DNA from: Rhodobacter sp.
GTDB lineage: Bacteria > Pseudomonadota > Alphaproteobacteria > Rhodobacterales > Rhodobacteraceae
Direction: 5' to 3'
Length of the DNA: 62,090 bases
Assembly: GCA_027484985.1 (NCBI GenBank)
Contig: JAIXRW010000003.1
Span: 1 to 62,090, forward strand
Shown here: positions 24,717 through 32,264 of the stretch, one piece after another
Position numbering within the stretch: position 1 is the stretch's first letter
Layout of the letters: every line of letters begins with the position of its first letter
Notes under the pieces: generated by a model
Databases searched by the model: none
Told to the model about the DNA's origin: nothing
What the model saw: the letters and a program-made list of their open reading frames with translations, nothing else
Program-made: the position numbers and the translations under genes

Positions 24717-24751
24717 CGACCGGCGGACCGTCAGACAGACCGAACGGACCG

Positions 24752-24780
24752 GACCGGCAGGCAAAACCTGCCGGTCTTGT
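24752..24780 (+). terminator. Terminator of the lipoprotein gene
   Basis: A perfect 10-bp stem GACCGGCAGG / CCTGCCGGTC with a CAAAA loop, followed by TTGT, lies 35 bases after the stop codon. Confidence 0.82.
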
Positions 24781-24995
24781 CACGTTGGGGGGCCGGAAAC
24801 GGGGGGGGTCTTGCGGGCGGGCGCGCGGCGGGACAGCGCCTCGGACAGGTGGTGAAGAAGGGTGTCGAAAGGATCATCGCCTTGGGCCGTGCCGGGTTCG
24901 GCCCGCAGATAGGCGCGGCGCAGGCTGCTTTCGACCGGATCGTCGGCGGGCGGCCATCGGGGGCCGTTATTGGACAGATGCGGGGGAAGGGGCAT
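24780..24995 (-). CDS. Small NepR-like protein (tentative)
   Basis: A 71-residue protein with AAGGA nine bases before its ATG. Its middle reads VESSLRRAYLRAE, then DDPFDTLLHHLSEAL. This follows the NepR pattern of a first helix with LRxxY and a second helix with D-x-F-x-x-LL-x-x-L, although the linker between them is longer than in the NepR at 1954-2193. If real, it could be a second anti-sigma or PhyR-binding decoy. I see no EcfG promoter before it. It may instead be an unrelated short protein. Confidence 0.4.
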   Translation of the reverse strand: MPLPPHLSNNGPRWPPADDPVESSLRRAYLRAEPGTAQGDDPFDTLLHHLSEALSRRAPARKTPPVSGPPT

Positions 24996-25085
24996 GGCGG
25001 CAGTCCTTTGCCTGATGGTCCTGCGTTTTTCGCCGGAAGAACGGGTCAGGCGGGGATTGGGTCCGTCCGAGAGTAGAATAAGTGT

Positions 25086-25112
25086 CGAATATGGCGGAAA
25101 ACCGCATATTCG
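25086..25112 (-). terminator. Hairpin downstream of the low-complexity protein gene
   Basis: CGAATATG(G)CGG-AAAA-CCGCATATTCG: a strong stem with one bulged base, 54 bases past the stop of the leftward gene and followed on that strand by a T-rich stretch. Confidence 0.6.
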
Positions 25113-25165
25113 GGTGGGGTGGGGCGCGGCGGTCAGGCCGCGCGCGCCCCGGTTTGCCGGGCCGA

Positions 25166-25822
25166 CTATTTGGTGTCTTTCGACGCGGTGCTGGCGCTGC
25201 CGCCCGCCATCGAGGGGGCCTGCGAGCCGTGCCCTGTCGGGCTGCTGTTGCCCGGTTCGGCCTGCGCTTCAGATATGCGGGCGGGGCGGTTGGTGCGCCA
25301 CTTTTCAAACTCGTCATCAAAGGATTGCTGGCGTTCGCGGTTGAAGGCTTCCCAATCTTCGTCAAACTGGCGGTTCTGGCGTTCGCGCCATGCGTGGTAA
25401 TGGGGGTCGTGCTGGCGGGGCTGGCCGCCTGGGGGATTGCCGGGTTGGGTGCCTGATCCTTGCATTGCGGGGCCGTGGCTTTCCTGACCGCCGCCGAAGA
25501 TGCCGCCCTGATGCTGGTTGCCCGGTTGCGGGCCGTTGCTGCCACCAAAGCCGCCTTGGCCGCCCATACCCGAGAAGCCGCCGCCGACCGGGCCGCCCGC
25601 ATTAACCGGCTGGCCGGATTGGTAGAGGCCGTAGCCCTGACCATAGCTGCCCGAGCCGTATTGTCCGCCCCAGCCGCTGTTGCCTGCGGCATCGGCGCCC
25701 CAGGGCTGGCGATAGCCGGATTGGCCCTGCATGCTGGGGTTTGCGCCGTGGGTTTGGCCGGATTGCTGGACATACCGCTGTGGTTGGCCGCGGTGATCGG
25801 GATCTTGATCCTGGTTTGCCAT
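25166..25822 (-). CDS. Gly/Gln-rich low-complexity protein with a charged C-terminal helix
   Basis: The 218-residue protein is Gly/Gln/Ser/Tyr-rich over residues 10-115 (GQYGSGSYGQGYGLYQSGQP). It then has a conserved charged stretch at about 125-165 (DPHYHAWRERQNRQFDEDWE, FDDEFEKWRTNR) and a disordered tail. The charged block resembles the C-terminal part of SWFGD-type stress proteins of alphaproteobacteria. No enzyme motif or signal peptide is present. A consensus AGGAGG precedes the ATG at 25822, and an exact EcfG promoter lies upstream, so strong stress induction is expected. Confidence 0.78.
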   Translation of the reverse strand: MANQDQDPDHRGQPQRYVQQSGQTHGANPSMQGQSGYRQPWGADAAGNSGWGGQYGSGSYGQGYGLYQSGQPVNAGGPVGGGFSGMGGQGGFGGSNGPQPGNQHQGGIFGGGQESHGPAMQGSGTQPGNPPGGQPRQHDPHYHAWRERQNRQFDEDWEAFNRERQQSFDDEFEKWRTNRPARISEAQAEPGNSSPTGHGSQAPSMAGGSASTASKDTK

Positions 25823-25868
25823 CTGTTCCTCCTGTCGGGGCCGGGTTGGCCCCGTTCGATTGGGGGCA

Positions 25869-25894
25869 AACGACTGGCGCGCGGTCGGCGTTCC
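25869..25894 (-). promoter_or_regulatory. EcfG promoter of the low-complexity protein gene
   Basis: Read leftwards, GGAAC (25894-25890), 17 bases, CGTT (25872-25869), ending 46 bases before the start codon. Confidence 0.82.
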
Positions 25895-26032
25895 ACCCCG
25901 AAGCGCGGGGCGTTGCGCCAGTTTGAACGGGCGCGCGCCGGTGGCGGAACATTGCCGAAGTGGCGGGTGCGGCGGGCGGGGGTGCAGCGTGAGGGTGACT
26001 GTTGCGGCAACCCCCATGACCGGACCTGACGG

Positions 26033-27535
26033 TCAGAACAGGAAATCGGCGCCGGTCAGGGTGCTGACGCCGGAAAGCCGGACCTGCATGTCGGCATGGG
26101 CGTCTCCGGTTACGTCGAGCGAGAGGATGGCCTGTCCGTTCGACAGCGCATACCAGATGGCATGCGCCGAGGCCCGTGTGCCGGTGAAGGCAAAAGACTG
26201 GTCGCCGCCAAGGGCGATGTTGGCGTCGATGCCGTGCAGGTCGATCACATCGCTGCCGCTGTGGAAATCACCGATCACGTCGCGCATCTTTCCCACCGCG
26301 CTTTCGGAGGTGCTGTTGAACACAAAGTTGTCGCGGGCGGTATCGGCGCCGCCGGAAAGATAATCGCGCCCCGCGCCGCCGTTCAGCACATCGGCGCCGG
26401 CATTGCCTGACAGCGTATCGGCCCCGCCATTGCCCAGAAGCGTGTTGGCGGCGCTGTTGCCGGTGAGGCGGTCATTTCCGGTGTTGCCGGTCAGGTTTTC
26501 GACGCCGGTGATCGTATCGGTGCCGTAGCCGGTGTATTGGCCGCCGGTGATGCGAAGGTCGATCGTGACCGCGCCGGAACCGGTGACGGTGATGGTGTCG
26601 ATGCCCGCGCCGCCCGAGACGATGTCATTTCCGGTGCCACCATCGAGCCTATCGTTGCCCGCGCCGCCGACAAGCGTGTCATTGCCGCCGAGCCCGGTCA
26701 GGGTTTCGTTGGCGCTGGTGCCGGTCAGGGTGTTGTCGAGCGCGTCGCCGGTGAGGGCGAGGGGGTCGGACGGGGTGGGCGTGGGGGTAGCGCCTGCAAA
26801 TTCGGGGCCGTATGCGTTGGGGCGGATGTCGAAGCCGTCGAAATGGCCGACAAGGGGGGTGCCGTTATAGTTCCACGTGCCCGCCCAGCCGTATTGACCG
26901 GGCGAGACCGACCACAGATCGACAAAGCTTTTCATCGGGCCAAGCTGCCAGACGCCGCCGGGCATGTCTTGGCCGCCATAGGTGCCGATTGCCTTGCCAT
27001 CGACATAGAAGGTGGCGGCGGTCGAGGTGACGCTGACCTCGTAGGTGTGTTTGGCAAGGCTGGCATCGAAGCCGAGATCGACGATGACGGGGTGCCCCTT
27101 GGCCTGATCGAGCGAGATGTGCTGGCCTGCGGGGTTTTCCATGTGGATGTTGAGCTGGACCTTGGTGGTGTCATGGCCGACAAATTCGAAATCAAACTCG
27201 ACCCATGGCTGGGTGGCGTAGTCGGCCTTGTAGGTGAACATGCCGAAAACCGCGCCGTCCTGCATTTTGGGCACCTGCGCGACCCATGCCCATGAGCCGG
27301 TGGTGGCGGTTTCGTTCGATTGCACCTCGGCGCCGGTATAGGGGCGGGGCGATCCGGTGGGGGCGGCGTTGAGGGTAAGGTTGATCGAGCCGTCGGTGGC
27401 GCGGGTGATGTTGTTGGCCGACCACGCCATGTTGCCTGTCTGGCCGGCATCCCATGTCGAGACAAGCCAGCTGTCGGCGGTGGAGGACTGGCCGATAAGG
27501 TAGGTTTTGATATTCGAATCGTAAACGATTGCCAC
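26033..27535 (-). CDS. Secreted GH16 glycanase with RTX repeats (ExsH-like)
   Basis: The 500-residue protein has a GH16 domain at about residues 10-240, with the catalytic pair in VEFDFEFVG (ExDxE, near residue 114). RTX calcium-binding nonapeptides follow (GGNDTLVGGAGNDRLDGG and others, about 290-440), then a C-terminal FSTxGxAxF-like secretion end. It has no signal peptide, so export by a type I system is expected. GH16 members cleave beta-glucans; in Sinorhizobium the comparable ExsH trims succinoglycan. The GTG start at 27535 follows AAAGGA. The 290 bases to the upstream glycosyltransferase show no gene. Confidence 0.9.
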   Translation of the reverse strand: MAIVYDSNIKTYLIGQSSTADSWLVSTWDAGQTGNMAWSANNITRATDGSINLTLNAAPTGSPRPYTGAEVQSNETATTGSWAWVAQVPKMQDGAVFGMFTYKADYATQPWVEFDFEFVGHDTTKVQLNIHMENPAGQHISLDQAKGHPVIVDLGFDASLAKHTYEVSVTSTAATFYVDGKAIGTYGGQDMPGGVWQLGPMKSFVDLWSVSPGQYGWAGTWNYNGTPLVGHFDGFDIRPNAYGPEFAGATPTPTPSDPLALTGDALDNTLTGTSANETLTGLGGNDTLVGGAGNDRLDGGTGNDIVSGGAGIDTITVTGSGAVTIDLRITGGQYTGYGTDTITGVENLTGNTGNDRLTGNSAANTLLGNGGADTLSGNAGADVLNGGAGRDYLSGGADTARDNFVFNSTSESAVGKMRDVIGDFHSGSDVIDLHGIDANIALGGDQSFAFTGTRASAHAIWYALSNGQAILSLDVTGDAHADMQVRLSGVSTLTGADFLF

Positions 27536-27825
27536 GGGATGTCCTTTCACGAAGCAAGCAGCGGGCGGGCGCGCCGGGGGGCGCGGTGCAGGCGGGCTGC
27601 CGGGGTTCAGGAGGTGTGGCTGTGCCACCGTATTCGCCCCTTGGTTGTAAGGGGCGGGGGTGGGGGCGGGCTACCCGGCGAAGATCGGGGTCGGCGCGGC
27701 ATTGGGATGGGGCGTGCGGGAGGGGGGCCAGAGGTCGGCCCGAAGCTGCGCCCTTTGCGCGGCGCCTGCTGACGGAGGTATGGAAAATCGTTCTGATTCA
27801 GGCGGTTGGCTTCGCCTCGGGCCGC

Positions 27826-28968
27826 TTAGGCGGGGCGTTTTGTCCAGTAAAGCCGCCCGCTGGCTGCGCGGGCGAGGACATGGGGCCAAAGCCCCGCGGC
27901 AAGGGTGGCCGCATCGCGCAGGCGGCCTGCGCGCAACAGACGCGCGGCGGTTGCGGCGCGCATGCGGGCCAGATCGGCCGGATCGCAGCGCAGGGCGGCA
28001 AGGCGCAGCGGGGCCAGCGCCTGCGCGATGAAGGTGCAATCGGCGGGGGCGAGTTCATAGGGGCGGTAGCCCGCCAGTTCGACCAGTTTGGCGGCGACAG
28101 CCGGGGCGAGCCATGCCGATTCAGGCCCAGACAGGCCAAGCAGCGGGCCAAGGGCCGCAAGGCTGGCAGGAAAGCCCAAGGGGCCGCCCAGAAGGGCCAG
28201 CATATCGGGGCCAAGCGGCAGATCGGGTTCATGGCGCAGGCGGCGGCGGGCCGACAGGGCGGCAAGCTGCGAGCAAAGCGCCATCCGCCGCCCGTGCAGG
28301 ATCGAGGCCGAGGAGACCGAGCCGCCATGCATGCGGTAGGCGCCCAGAATGTCGGGCAGGTTGGCCAGCGGGCCGAGGGCGGCGAGACGCCAGTACAGAT
28401 CGGTATCTTCAGACACGGGAAAGGGGCGGAAGCGGCCTGCCCGGTCGAGTGCTGCGCGGCGGAACATTGTGAAGGGCTGGGTCAGGGCGGGTTCGCGGGC
28501 GGGAAGCCAATCGGGATCGGCCGGAGCGGCGGGGGGCGGGTGGTGCAGGTGGCCGGTTGGCGACCCGTCGGCTGCGATTTCGCGATGCGCGCCGGACAGC
28601 GCAACAAGGGCCGCGCGGGCGGCGAAGGCCTGAAGCTGAAGGCGGTGCCGGTCGGGATGGGACAGGTCATCGGCATCGAGACGGGCGAGGAAGGGCGCGG
28701 TCCCCGCCGCGATGCCCCTATTCATGGCGGCCGAGATACCGCCATTGGGCTGGCGCAGCAGGGTGACCCGGCCATCGCGCGCGGCGAGTGCCGCCACGCG
28801 GGCGGCGGTGGCATCGGTGCTGCCGTCATCGACGACGATCACGCGCAGATGCGGGGCGGTCTGGGCAAGGCAGCTTTCCACGGCGGCGGCAATGGTGTTC
28901 TGGGCATTGAAGGCCGGGATCACCACATCGACGGCGGGCAAGGCGCCGGTCATCGGCGGGCCGGTCAT
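27826..28968 (-). CDS. Family 2 glycosyltransferase
   Basis: The 380-residue protein has a GT-A fold at its N-terminus: VDVVIPAFNAQNTIAAAVES, VIVVDDGSTDATAARV, and the metal-binding RLDADD. FPVSEDTDLYWRLAALG around the acceptor side follows. The C-terminal 150 residues are Ala/Leu-rich and unassigned. It adds a sugar during exopolysaccharide repeat-unit assembly at the inner membrane. The ATG at 28968 overlaps the stop of the upstream GT4-like gene. Confidence 0.88.
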   Translation of the reverse strand: MTGPPMTGALPAVDVVIPAFNAQNTIAAAVESCLAQTAPHLRVIVVDDGSTDATAARVAALAARDGRVTLLRQPNGGISAAMNRGIAAGTAPFLARLDADDLSHPDRHRLQLQAFAARAALVALSGAHREIAADGSPTGHLHHPPPAAPADPDWLPAREPALTQPFTMFRRAALDRAGRFRPFPVSEDTDLYWRLAALGPLANLPDILGAYRMHGGSVSSASILHGRRMALCSQLAALSARRRLRHEPDLPLGPDMLALLGGPLGFPASLAALGPLLGLSGPESAWLAPAVAAKLVELAGYRPYELAPADCTFIAQALAPLRLAALRCDPADLARMRAATAARLLRAGRLRDAATLAAGLWPHVLARAASGRLYWTKRPA

Positions 28969-29585
28969 TTTGACGGAACCGGAATGTCGGGTGCTGCCGC
29001 ATCGCCGCCGGTAGCGGGCGGAAGCACGCCGCTTGCTGTCAGATGGGCGCGGGCGGTGCGTGACAGGCGGGCATGTTCGGCGGGATCGTCCCAGATACGG
29101 CGCAGGGCGGCGGCCCAGTGACGGGGCGGGGCATCGGCGGGCAGCAGCAGGCCGCCATCGCCCACTGCCTCGGGCAGGCCGCCGATCTGGCTGGCAAGGG
29201 CGGGGATGCCGGAGAACTGTGCCTCGACCACCACGCGGCTGAAGGCTTCTTCCCACTGGCTGGGCACAAGCAGAATTCTGGCGCGGGCATAGATGGCAGC
29301 CATGTCGGTGGTGCGGGGGACCAGGGTGACATTGGGCAGGGTGCGGATGCGGGCGCGGGTGAAGCGGGAATTGCTGATATAGGCGGTGGCGGCGCCGAGT
29401 TTCCGCACGACGCGGTGGCGCCGGCCAAGGCCGCCCGCGCCCGTCAGGCCGCAGAGCAGGCGGGCATCTTGGCCACGGGCGATCAGGGCTTTCATGCTTT
29501 CGTCGGTGCTGGCCTGAAGGCCACCGGCGATTTGCGGCAGGTCGGGATGGCCGGTCGCGAACAGGATGCGGAGGGGGCGGGTCAT
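28965..29585 (-). CDS. Short GT4-type glycosyltransferase, probably internally deleted
   Basis: At 206 residues it is about half the normal length. It begins like a GT-B enzyme (RILFATGHPDLPQIAGGLQA) and ends with the GT4 donor-binding half: YISNSRFTRARI, YARARILLVPSQWEEAFSRV, VVEAQFSGIPALASQIGG. About 130-170 residues that normally link the halves are missing, in frame. It may be a decayed enzyme or a compact variant. It is co-transcribed with, and overlaps, the following GT2 gene. Confidence 0.75.
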   Translation of the reverse strand: MTRPLRILFATGHPDLPQIAGGLQASTDESMKALIARGQDARLLCGLTGAGGLGRRHRVVRKLGAATAYISNSRFTRARIRTLPNVTLVPRTTDMAAIYARARILLVPSQWEEAFSRVVVEAQFSGIPALASQIGGLPEAVGDGGLLLPADAPPRHWAAALRRIWDDPAEHARLSRTARAHLTASGVLPPATGGDAAAPDIPVPSK

Positions 29586-29657
29586 GCGGGGTTCCGTCTT
29601 AGGGACGGAGGAAACATGGGTAGGCGGCTGTTGTTCCCTGCGGTGCGGCGGCGCGTG

Positions 29658-29969
29658 TCAATCGCCGCTGTCGGGGCCGGGTTCGGGCTGGGGTGCGGGT
29701 TCGGGCGGTTCGGGCTGGCGGGGGCGGCGGTGCAGCCGGTCGGCCAACGGGGTAAGGGTGCCCAAAAGATAACCCGCCTGCATCAGCCCCAGCAGACCCG
29801 CCGCGACAACCAGCGAGGGTTGGGCATATCCCGCCAGCCAGCGCAGCACAAAGGCCGCGGCAAGGGCCAGCGTGACCACCACCAGCCCGCCCGCCCGCAA
29901 CCGCGCGGCAAGCACAAGGCCCAGTCCGGCGGCAAGAAGGGCTGCGATGGCAAGGGCGGGCAGGGGCAC
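29658..29969 (-). CDS. Small membrane protein of the exopolysaccharide cluster
   Basis: A 103-residue protein with three hydrophobic segments (residues 1-22, 27-45, 50-72) and a proline/glutamate-rich cytoplasmic tail. It starts with GTG. I do not recognise the family. Its place at the head of a leftward glycosyltransferase operon suggests a regulatory or scaffold role, as small membrane proteins have in some exo clusters, but no sequence motif proves it. Confidence 0.6.
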   Translation of the reverse strand: MPLPALAIAALLAAGLGLVLAARLRAGGLVVVTLALAAAFVLRWLAGYAQPSLVVAAGLLGLMQAGYLLGTLTPLADRLHRRPRQPEPPEPAPQPEPGPDSGD

Positions 29970-30124
29970 GGTGGACCGCCATCATTGAAGCGGGGGGGGC
30001 GAGGGGTTATCGCGCCAGCCTATACCGGGCGGGGCTGTCGGGCAAATCCCCGACAGCGGCCTGTGGCGCGATGCAACCCGAGGGGCCTTCGCTGCGTTGG
30101 GGTGCGCGCAAGACGGAGATGGGG

Positions 30125-31102
30125 ATGCCGATACGGGGTAAGACACTGGCCGCGACCGAGGGGCCGGAGGTTTCAATCATCATCGCGGCGTGGGAGGCGG
30201 CGGGTTTCGTGGGCCGCTGCATCGAGAACGCGCTGGGGCAAGAGGGGGTGGCGGTCGAGGTGATCGTGGTCGATGACGCGTCAGAGGACGATACCTATGA
30301 CGTGGCGCGGGCGATGGCCGACCGTGACGGGCGGGTGACGGCGCTGCGGCTGGGGGCGAACGGGGGGCCTTCGGGCGCGCGCAACGCGGCGCTGGCGGTG
30401 GCGCGGGGCAAATGGGTGGCGGTGCTGGATGCCGATGACCGGATGGTGCCGCGCCGTTTGCAGCGGATGGTCGCGCTGGCGGAAAAGGTGGGGGCCGATA
30501 TCGTGCTGGGCAATCTGGCCGAGGTGGATGAAACCGGGCAGGCGATTGCAGACGAGCCTTTCATCACGCGTCCCGATGCGCCGGTGCGGTTTTCGGCCGC
30601 CGCATGGATCGCGGGCAATCTGCGCGCGGTGGGGGGGCATAACCTTGGCTATCTCAAGCCGCTGATCCGGCGCGCGTTCCTGACGCGCGAGGGGATTTCC
30701 TATGACCCCGATCTGCGCAACGGCGAGGATTTCCATCTGGTGCTGTGCTGCCTGCTGGCGGGGGCCGAGATGTGGTTCAGCCCCGATGCCGATTATCTGT
30801 ACACGCGGCGGGGCGGGTCGGTTTCGGCGGTGTCGGCGGTCGAGCACATCACCGCGCTGATCCGGGCCGATACGGATATGCTGGCACATCCGGCGCTGAC
30901 GCCGGAGTTGCGCGAATTGCTGGATGCGCGGCGGCGGAGCCTTCAGGATTTGCGGACGACCGAGACGGTGTTGCAGGCGCTGAAGGCGCGGCGCATCGGG
31001 CGGGCGCGGGCGGCACTGGCAGCACGGCCAAGGGCGGCGGCGCTGGTGCTGCGGCAATTGTCGGAAGGGTTGCTGCGGCGGCTGCGGCGGGCCGCGCCTT
31101 GA
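30125..31102 (+). CDS. Family 2 glycosyltransferase (ExoO-like)
   Basis: The 325-residue protein has VSIIIAAWEAAGFVGRCIEN, VIVVDDASEDDTYDVARAMA, VAVLDADDRMVPRR (DxD metal site) and DLRNGEDFHLVLCCLLAG. This is closest in pattern to rhizobial succinoglycan glucosyltransferases such as ExoO. It has no membrane segment and acts at the cytoplasmic face. I chose ATG 30125, six bases after GGAG; 30119 is an alternative. The dispersed repeat follows its stop codon directly. Confidence 0.88.
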   Translation: MPIRGKTLAATEGPEVSIIIAAWEAAGFVGRCIENALGQEGVAVEVIVVDDASEDDTYDVARAMADRDGRVTALRLGANGGPSGARNAALAVARGKWVAVLDADDRMVPRRLQRMVALAEKVGADIVLGNLAEVDETGQAIADEPFITRPDAPVRFSAAAWIAGNLRAVGGHNLGYLKPLIRRAFLTREGISYDPDLRNGEDFHLVLCCLLAGAEMWFSPDADYLYTRRGGSVSAVSAVEHITALIRADTDMLAHPALTPELRELLDARRRSLQDLRTTETVLQALKARRIGRARAALAARPRAAALVLRQLSEGLLRRLRRAAP

Positions 31103-31112
31103 GCGGGCAGCA

Positions 31113-31245
31113 GGGGGGCCAGCCCCCCTGACCCCCCGGGATATTTGGACGAGTATGAAAGCAGGGCTATTTCACCTTGGCTCAAATACGCGTCTTTGCG
31201 CCGTTGGCGGCAGGCGCGGCACTGGCAGCGGGGCGGGATTCTTCG
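31113..31245 (+). repeat. Dispersed intergenic repeat, copy B
   Basis: It starts with the GGGGGGCCAGCCCCCC hairpin (31113-31128) ten bases after a stop codon. It lacks the second hairpin of copies A and D, then has CCCGGGATATTTGGACGAG and a 100-base tail that aligns without gaps to copy A. It separates two convergent glycosyltransferase genes and may terminate both. Confidence 0.7.
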
Positions 31246-31261
31246 CAGAGACATCGTCCCG

Positions 31262-32134
31262 TCAGGGTTCGCTTTGTCCGTAAACCGCGCGCTGTTTGGG
31301 CAAAAGGGTGGCGCGGGCGACGCCGAGGTGGAAGAGGGCGCGCAGGGTCCAGTAGGCAAGGCGGGGGCGGTTTGTCAGATGGGGCAGGGCCAAGGCGGCG
31401 CTGGCCGTGGCCTTGGCCAGGGCGCCGGCCAGAAGGAGGGGGCGGGGTCTGGCGGCGGCGATGGCGTAGTGCTGGCCTTCGGCCATGCGGCGTTCGGCCA
31501 GCCAGCGGAAGGACAGGCGGTGGGGGGCAACGGGTTCGGTCACCTCGGCCGCGTTGCAGACGGCAAGGCGGGCGCCGCGGCGGTGGAGACGGAAGAAGAA
31601 ATCGGTGTCTTCCCCGCCCGAGCGGCCGAGCGCGGGGTCGAAGCGCAGGTCGGGGGGCGGGCGGCGCATCAGGACGTTGCAGCTGTGGCCGGTTTCGACG
31701 GCGCGCCCGCGCGGGGCGGGGCGGTTCGAGTGGAAATCGTTCGTGGTGATCCATGCGGGCGCGCCAGCGGGGTAGAGCGCGCGGGAGGGGCCGAAGACGG
31801 CATCGGCCCCCGTTTCCAAGGCGCAGGCGAGCAGGGTGGCAAGCCAGTCTGGCGGGGCGGTTTCGTCATCGTCGAGAAAGGCCACCCAGTCGCTGCGGGT
31901 GGCATCGAGGCAGGCGTTGCGCGCGGTCGAGATGTTGCGGGCGGGGGCGTGCAGGTAGGTGACGGGGATGCCCGTTCGGTCCACGAGGGCCTGCGCCGAG
32001 GGCGTGTCGTCATTGTCGGCCACGATGACCGAGAGCGCGACATCCTGGGGCAGGCGTTGGGCCATGCCCGAGGCGATGGTATCGGCCACCGAGGCGCGGC
32101 GGAAGGTGCAGATGCAAAGGGTGATGCTGGTCAC
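31262..32134 (-). CDS. Family 2 glycosyltransferase (ExoM-like)
   Basis: The 290-residue protein starts ITLCICTFRRASVADTIASG and has SVIVADNDDTPSAQALVD, WVAFLDDDETAPPDWLATLL (metal-binding acids) and RSGGEDTDFFFRLHRRGARL. The opening CICTFRR block is characteristic of the ExoM type, a succinoglycan beta-1,4-glucosyltransferase. Two Ala/Leu-rich helices near the end may bind the membrane. I favour the GTG at 32134; the ATG at 32218 adds 28 unconserved residues. Confidence 0.88.
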   Translation of the reverse strand: MTSITLCICTFRRASVADTIASGMAQRLPQDVALSVIVADNDDTPSAQALVDRTGIPVTYLHAPARNISTARNACLDATRSDWVAFLDDDETAPPDWLATLLACALETGADAVFGPSRALYPAGAPAWITTNDFHSNRPAPRGRAVETGHSCNVLMRRPPPDLRFDPALGRSGGEDTDFFFRLHRRGARLAVCNAAEVTEPVAPHRLSFRWLAERRMAEGQHYAIAAARPRPLLLAGALAKATASAALALPHLTNRPRLAYWTLRALFHLGVARATLLPKQRAVYGQSEP

Positions 32135-32264
32135 GGGCAAGGGGCCTTTCGCGGACCTGCCCAACCCCTGCGGGACGAGGCGGTTCCACCGCTGCGGGAC
32201 GGGCCGGAACTTTGCCATCCAAAGGGCGTTCCGGTGGGGGTATCACGGCAGGACAGGACAGCGC

